A stretch of 6,750 nt of DNA from Rhodospirillaceae bacterium (GTDB lineage: Bacteria > Pseudomonadota > Alphaproteobacteria > DSM-16000 > Inquilinaceae), in the NCBI GenBank assembly GCA_020425485.1, contig JAGQRL010000304.1, forward strand, positions 1 to 6,750. Direction: 5' to 3'. How positions within the stretch are numbered: position 1 is the first letter of the stretch; the number at the start of each line of letters is the position of its first letter. The notes under the pieces are model-generated. The model was not told the DNA's origin, ran no database searches, and saw nothing but the letters and a program-made list of their open reading frames with translations. Shown piece by piece: positions 5,086 to 6,750 of this stretch. Both the position numbers and the translations under genes were made by a program.

Positions 5086-6324
5086 ATGCCCATCCGCCTG
5101 CGCCACAATCTCGGGGCGGCCTATTCGCCGCTCTACTTCCTGGCCGCCCTCGGGCTCGGCGGCCTCGCCGTTTCCTTCTTCATGTGGCTGATGTTCTGGG
5201 TGCCGCATCCGGGCAAGCCGGTGCCCACCTTCGAGGACATCGCCGCGGTGCTGCAGGCGGGCGAGCCGGCACCGGTCGCCATGGTGATCGGGGCCATGCT
5301 CGGCATCGCCGTGTTCGCCGTCCTGCATGTGCGGGTGCTGCTGTGGAACCTGGCGGAATATGCCGGCTTCAAGCGTACCCCGGCCTACCCGGCCCTGCGC
5401 GACGGCAACAACGAAACCCAGCTCCTGGCGGCCCCGCTGACCGTTGCCATGGCCATCAATGTCGGCTTCATCCTCGGCCTGGTGTTCGTGCCCGGCCTGT
5501 GGTCGGTGGTGGAATACCTGTTCCCCATGGCCATCGTGGCCTTCGCCGCGGTGGGCGTGTGGGCGGTCTCCATCATGGCGGATTTCTGGGGCCGCGTGCT
5601 CACCCGCGGCGGCTTCGACTGCACCCAGAACAACAGCTTCGCCCAGCTTCTGCCGGCCTTCTCGCTGGCGATGATCGGCGTCGGCCTCGCCGCCCCGGTG
5701 GCGATGAGCGCCACGCCGTGGATCGCCGCCGTCGGCTACGGACTCTCCACCCTGTTCATCGTCGCCGCCGTGCTGATCGGCACGGTCAAGCTGGTGCTCG
5801 GCCTGCGTGCCATGATGGAGCACGGCGTCAACGCCGAAAGCGCCCCCACCTTGTGGATCGTCGTGCCCATCCTGACGGTGATTTCGATCGCCCTGATGCG
5901 CCAGAACCACGGGCTGCACGTGCATTTCGGCGGCCATGCCGAGGCGGCGGAAACCCTGCGCACGCTCACCACCTTCCTGGCGGCCCAGCTTCTGTTCCTC
6001 GGCTTCGGCTGGATCGTGCTGCGCCGGCACGGCTATTTCCGCCGCTTCGTCAGCGGGCGGGAACTCTCGCCCGGCGCCTACGCCCTGGTGTGCCCGGGCG
6101 TCGCCCTGTCGGTGATGCTGCACTTCTACCTGAACAAGGGGCTGGTCGGCGTCGGCGCGGTGGCACCGGGCGATGTCGCCTACTGGCTGATCTCCGCCCT
6201 GGCGGTGGCGGTGCAGGTGATCACCATCCGGCTGGTGGTGACGCTCAACGCCAAATATCTCGGCCGCCCGGCAACCGGCGGCGGGGAAGCCGAACCGGGC
6301 GGGGAGCGCCAGCCGTCTGCCTGA
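5086..6324 (+). CDS. Polytopic inner-membrane protein, about 10 TM segments, TDT/TsoY-like
   Basis: This 412-residue protein is largely hydrophobic. I count about ten membrane segments by eye, near 17-39, 62-86, 112-136, 143-165, 187-207, 211-238, 255-271, 292-312, 329-349 and 362-387. It ends in a Gly/Glu-rich polar tail from about 395. The count and the style of segments such as FSLAMIGVGLAAPVAMS fit the tellurite-resistance/dicarboxylate transporter (TDT, TehA/SLAC1) fold; I also recall a TsoY membrane family near sulfur-oxidation genes, but neither was verified. Notable residues are a His cluster H275, H278, H280, H284 (HGLHVHFGGH) at the end of a TM segment, and two Cys, C179 (GGFDCTQNN) and C336 (VCPGVAL). 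The ATG has GGAGG (5074-5078) 7 bases upstream. A Tat-exported oxidoreductase follows after 55 bases, which suggests transport or electron transfer for sulfur compounds. The substrate is unknown. Confidence 0.7.
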   Translation: MPIRLRHNLGAAYSPLYFLAALGLGGLAVSFFMWLMFWVPHPGKPVPTFEDIAAVLQAGEPAPVAMVIGAMLGIAVFAVLHVRVLLWNLAEYAGFKRTPAYPALRDGNNETQLLAAPLTVAMAINVGFILGLVFVPGLWSVVEYLFPMAIVAFAAVGVWAVSIMADFWGRVLTRGGFDCTQNNSFAQLLPAFSLAMIGVGLAAPVAMSATPWIAAVGYGLSTLFIVAAVLIGTVKLVLGLRAMMEHGVNAESAPTLWIVVPILTVISIALMRQNHGLHVHFGGHAEAAETLRTLTTFLAAQLLFLGFGWIVLRRHGYFRRFVSGRELSPGAYALVCPGVALSVMLHFYLNKGLVGVGAVAPGDVAYWLISALAVAVQVITIRLVVTLNAKYLGRPATGGGEAEPGGERQPSA

Positions 6325-6379
6325 CGCGGCCGCTGAGAGACACGACGCCCGCCAAGGGTGCGCAAGAAGGGGTAACACC

Positions 6380-6750
6380 ATGACCAGGACGAGACTGTCG
6401 CGGCGCACGGTGCTGGCGGGCACGGGCGCGCTTGCGGTGGCCGGCACGGCGGGGGCGCTGGGGCTGCCCACGCTCGGCTGGGCACAGGATGGCGGCGGTG
6501 CGCATATCGTCATCGTCGGCGGCGGGGCGGCGGGGCTCACCATGGCCAGCCGGCTGTCCCACGCGCTCAGCAATGTCCGCATCACCCTGGTGGGGCCGGA
6601 AACCCAGCACCGCTACCAGCCGGGCTTCACCCTGGTGGCGGCGGGCCTGTGGCAGCCGCCCGACGTGCTGAGTGCGACGGAGCGCTACCTGCCGGCGGGG
6701 ATCGACTGGCGGCAGACCACCGCCGCCGGCTTCGACCCCGAGGCCAACCG
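6380..6750 (+). CDS. Tat-exported FAD oxidoreductase, sulfide:quinone oxidoreductase-like (3' end outside window)
   Basis: The frame runs open from ATG 6380 to the window edge, giving 123 residues of a protein normally about 400 or more. The N-terminus has a twin-arginine signal: SRRTVL at 7-12, a hydrophobic stretch to about 32, and a likely cleavage after GWA (33-35). It is followed by the FAD-binding Rossmann motif IVIVGGGAAGL (43-53). HRYQPGFTLVAAGLW (77-91) is characteristic of sulfide:quinone oxidoreductase / flavocytochrome c sulfide dehydrogenase relatives, which oxidise sulfide to polysulfide or sulfur on the periplasmic side and pass electrons to quinone or cytochrome c. The redox Cys residues that would confirm this lie beyond the window; none occur in the visible part. 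The ribosome site GAAGGGG (6366-6372) is 7 bases before the ATG. It follows the membrane protein by 55 bases with no visible terminator, so it is probably in the same operon. Confidence 0.8.
   Translation, partial: MTRTRLSRRTVLAGTGALAVAGTAGALGLPTLGWAQDGGGAHIVIVGGGAAGLTMASRLSHALSNVRITLVGPETQHRYQPGFTLVAAGLWQPPDVLSATERYLPAGIDWRQTTAAGFDPEAN

Noticed and set aside
6100..6324. Selenocysteine (in-frame TGA readthrough) in the membrane protein
   Set aside because: Some families of this kind may contain selenocysteine, but here C336 is an ordinary Cys codon. The only TGA (6322-6324) ends a polar tail, followed by another gene's leader.
4999..6585. Minus-strand open frame of 528 codons over the membrane protein
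   Set aside because: It is antisense to a protein with clear TM pattern and a good ribosome site; the His/Gly/Asp-rich translation is typical of a shadow frame.
1..6750. CRISPR arrays, insertion sequences, rRNA, riboswitches
   Set aside because: No regularly spaced repeats, transposase motifs, rRNA-like stretches or recognisable riboswitch cores were seen on either strand.

Overview
The window is high-GC, densely coded DNA with every supported gene on the + strand. It looks alphaproteobacterial: the first malyl-CoA lyase resembles the Methylobacterium/Rhodobacter type, ribosome binding sites are GGAGG-like, third codon positions are G/C rich, and intergenic gaps are short. The genus cannot be named from this sequence. 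Resemblances to families are from memory, because no database search was possible.

Positions 1-2606 form a carbon-metabolism block. It holds the 3' end of a mesaconyl-CoA hydratase gene (mch), then two different CitE-type malyl-CoA lyases in tandem: a Methylobacterium-like MclA and a lyase closely resembling the 348-residue Chloroflexus enzyme of the 3-hydroxypropionate bicycle. A GC-rich hairpin followed by T-rich sequence ends the block. Together these enzymes interconvert mesaconyl-CoA, beta-methylmalyl-CoA, glyoxylate, propionyl-CoA and acetyl-CoA. They would serve the ethylmalonyl-CoA pathway, glyoxylate/propionate co-assimilation, or both.

Positions 2607-3440 are different in character. 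A gap of about 250 bases without a convincing gene leads to a solitary 149-residue HExxH zinc metallopeptidase. It resembles the Tox-MPTase3 domain of polymorphic toxins. It has clearly lower GC (about 56% by hand count) and foreign-looking codons. A 14-bp direct repeat lies on either side of it, which suggests an inserted segment.

Positions 3385-4899 form a compact signalling operon. A good sigma70-like promoter drives a group I truncated haemoglobin, followed after 6 bases by a PAS/coiled-coil class III cyclase. The cyclase has the Lys/Asp pair of adenylyl cyclases. A heme-gas (NO or O2) input to cAMP output is an attractive but untested reading.

Positions 4900-6750 start a third unit. An intergenic region with a palindrome and a promoter candidate precedes a polytopic membrane protein with about 10 TM segments. 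That is followed by the 5' end of a Tat-exported FAD oxidoreductase resembling sulfide:quinone oxidoreductases. This is probably a sulfide-oxidation or sulfur-transport pair, and it is cut by the window edge.
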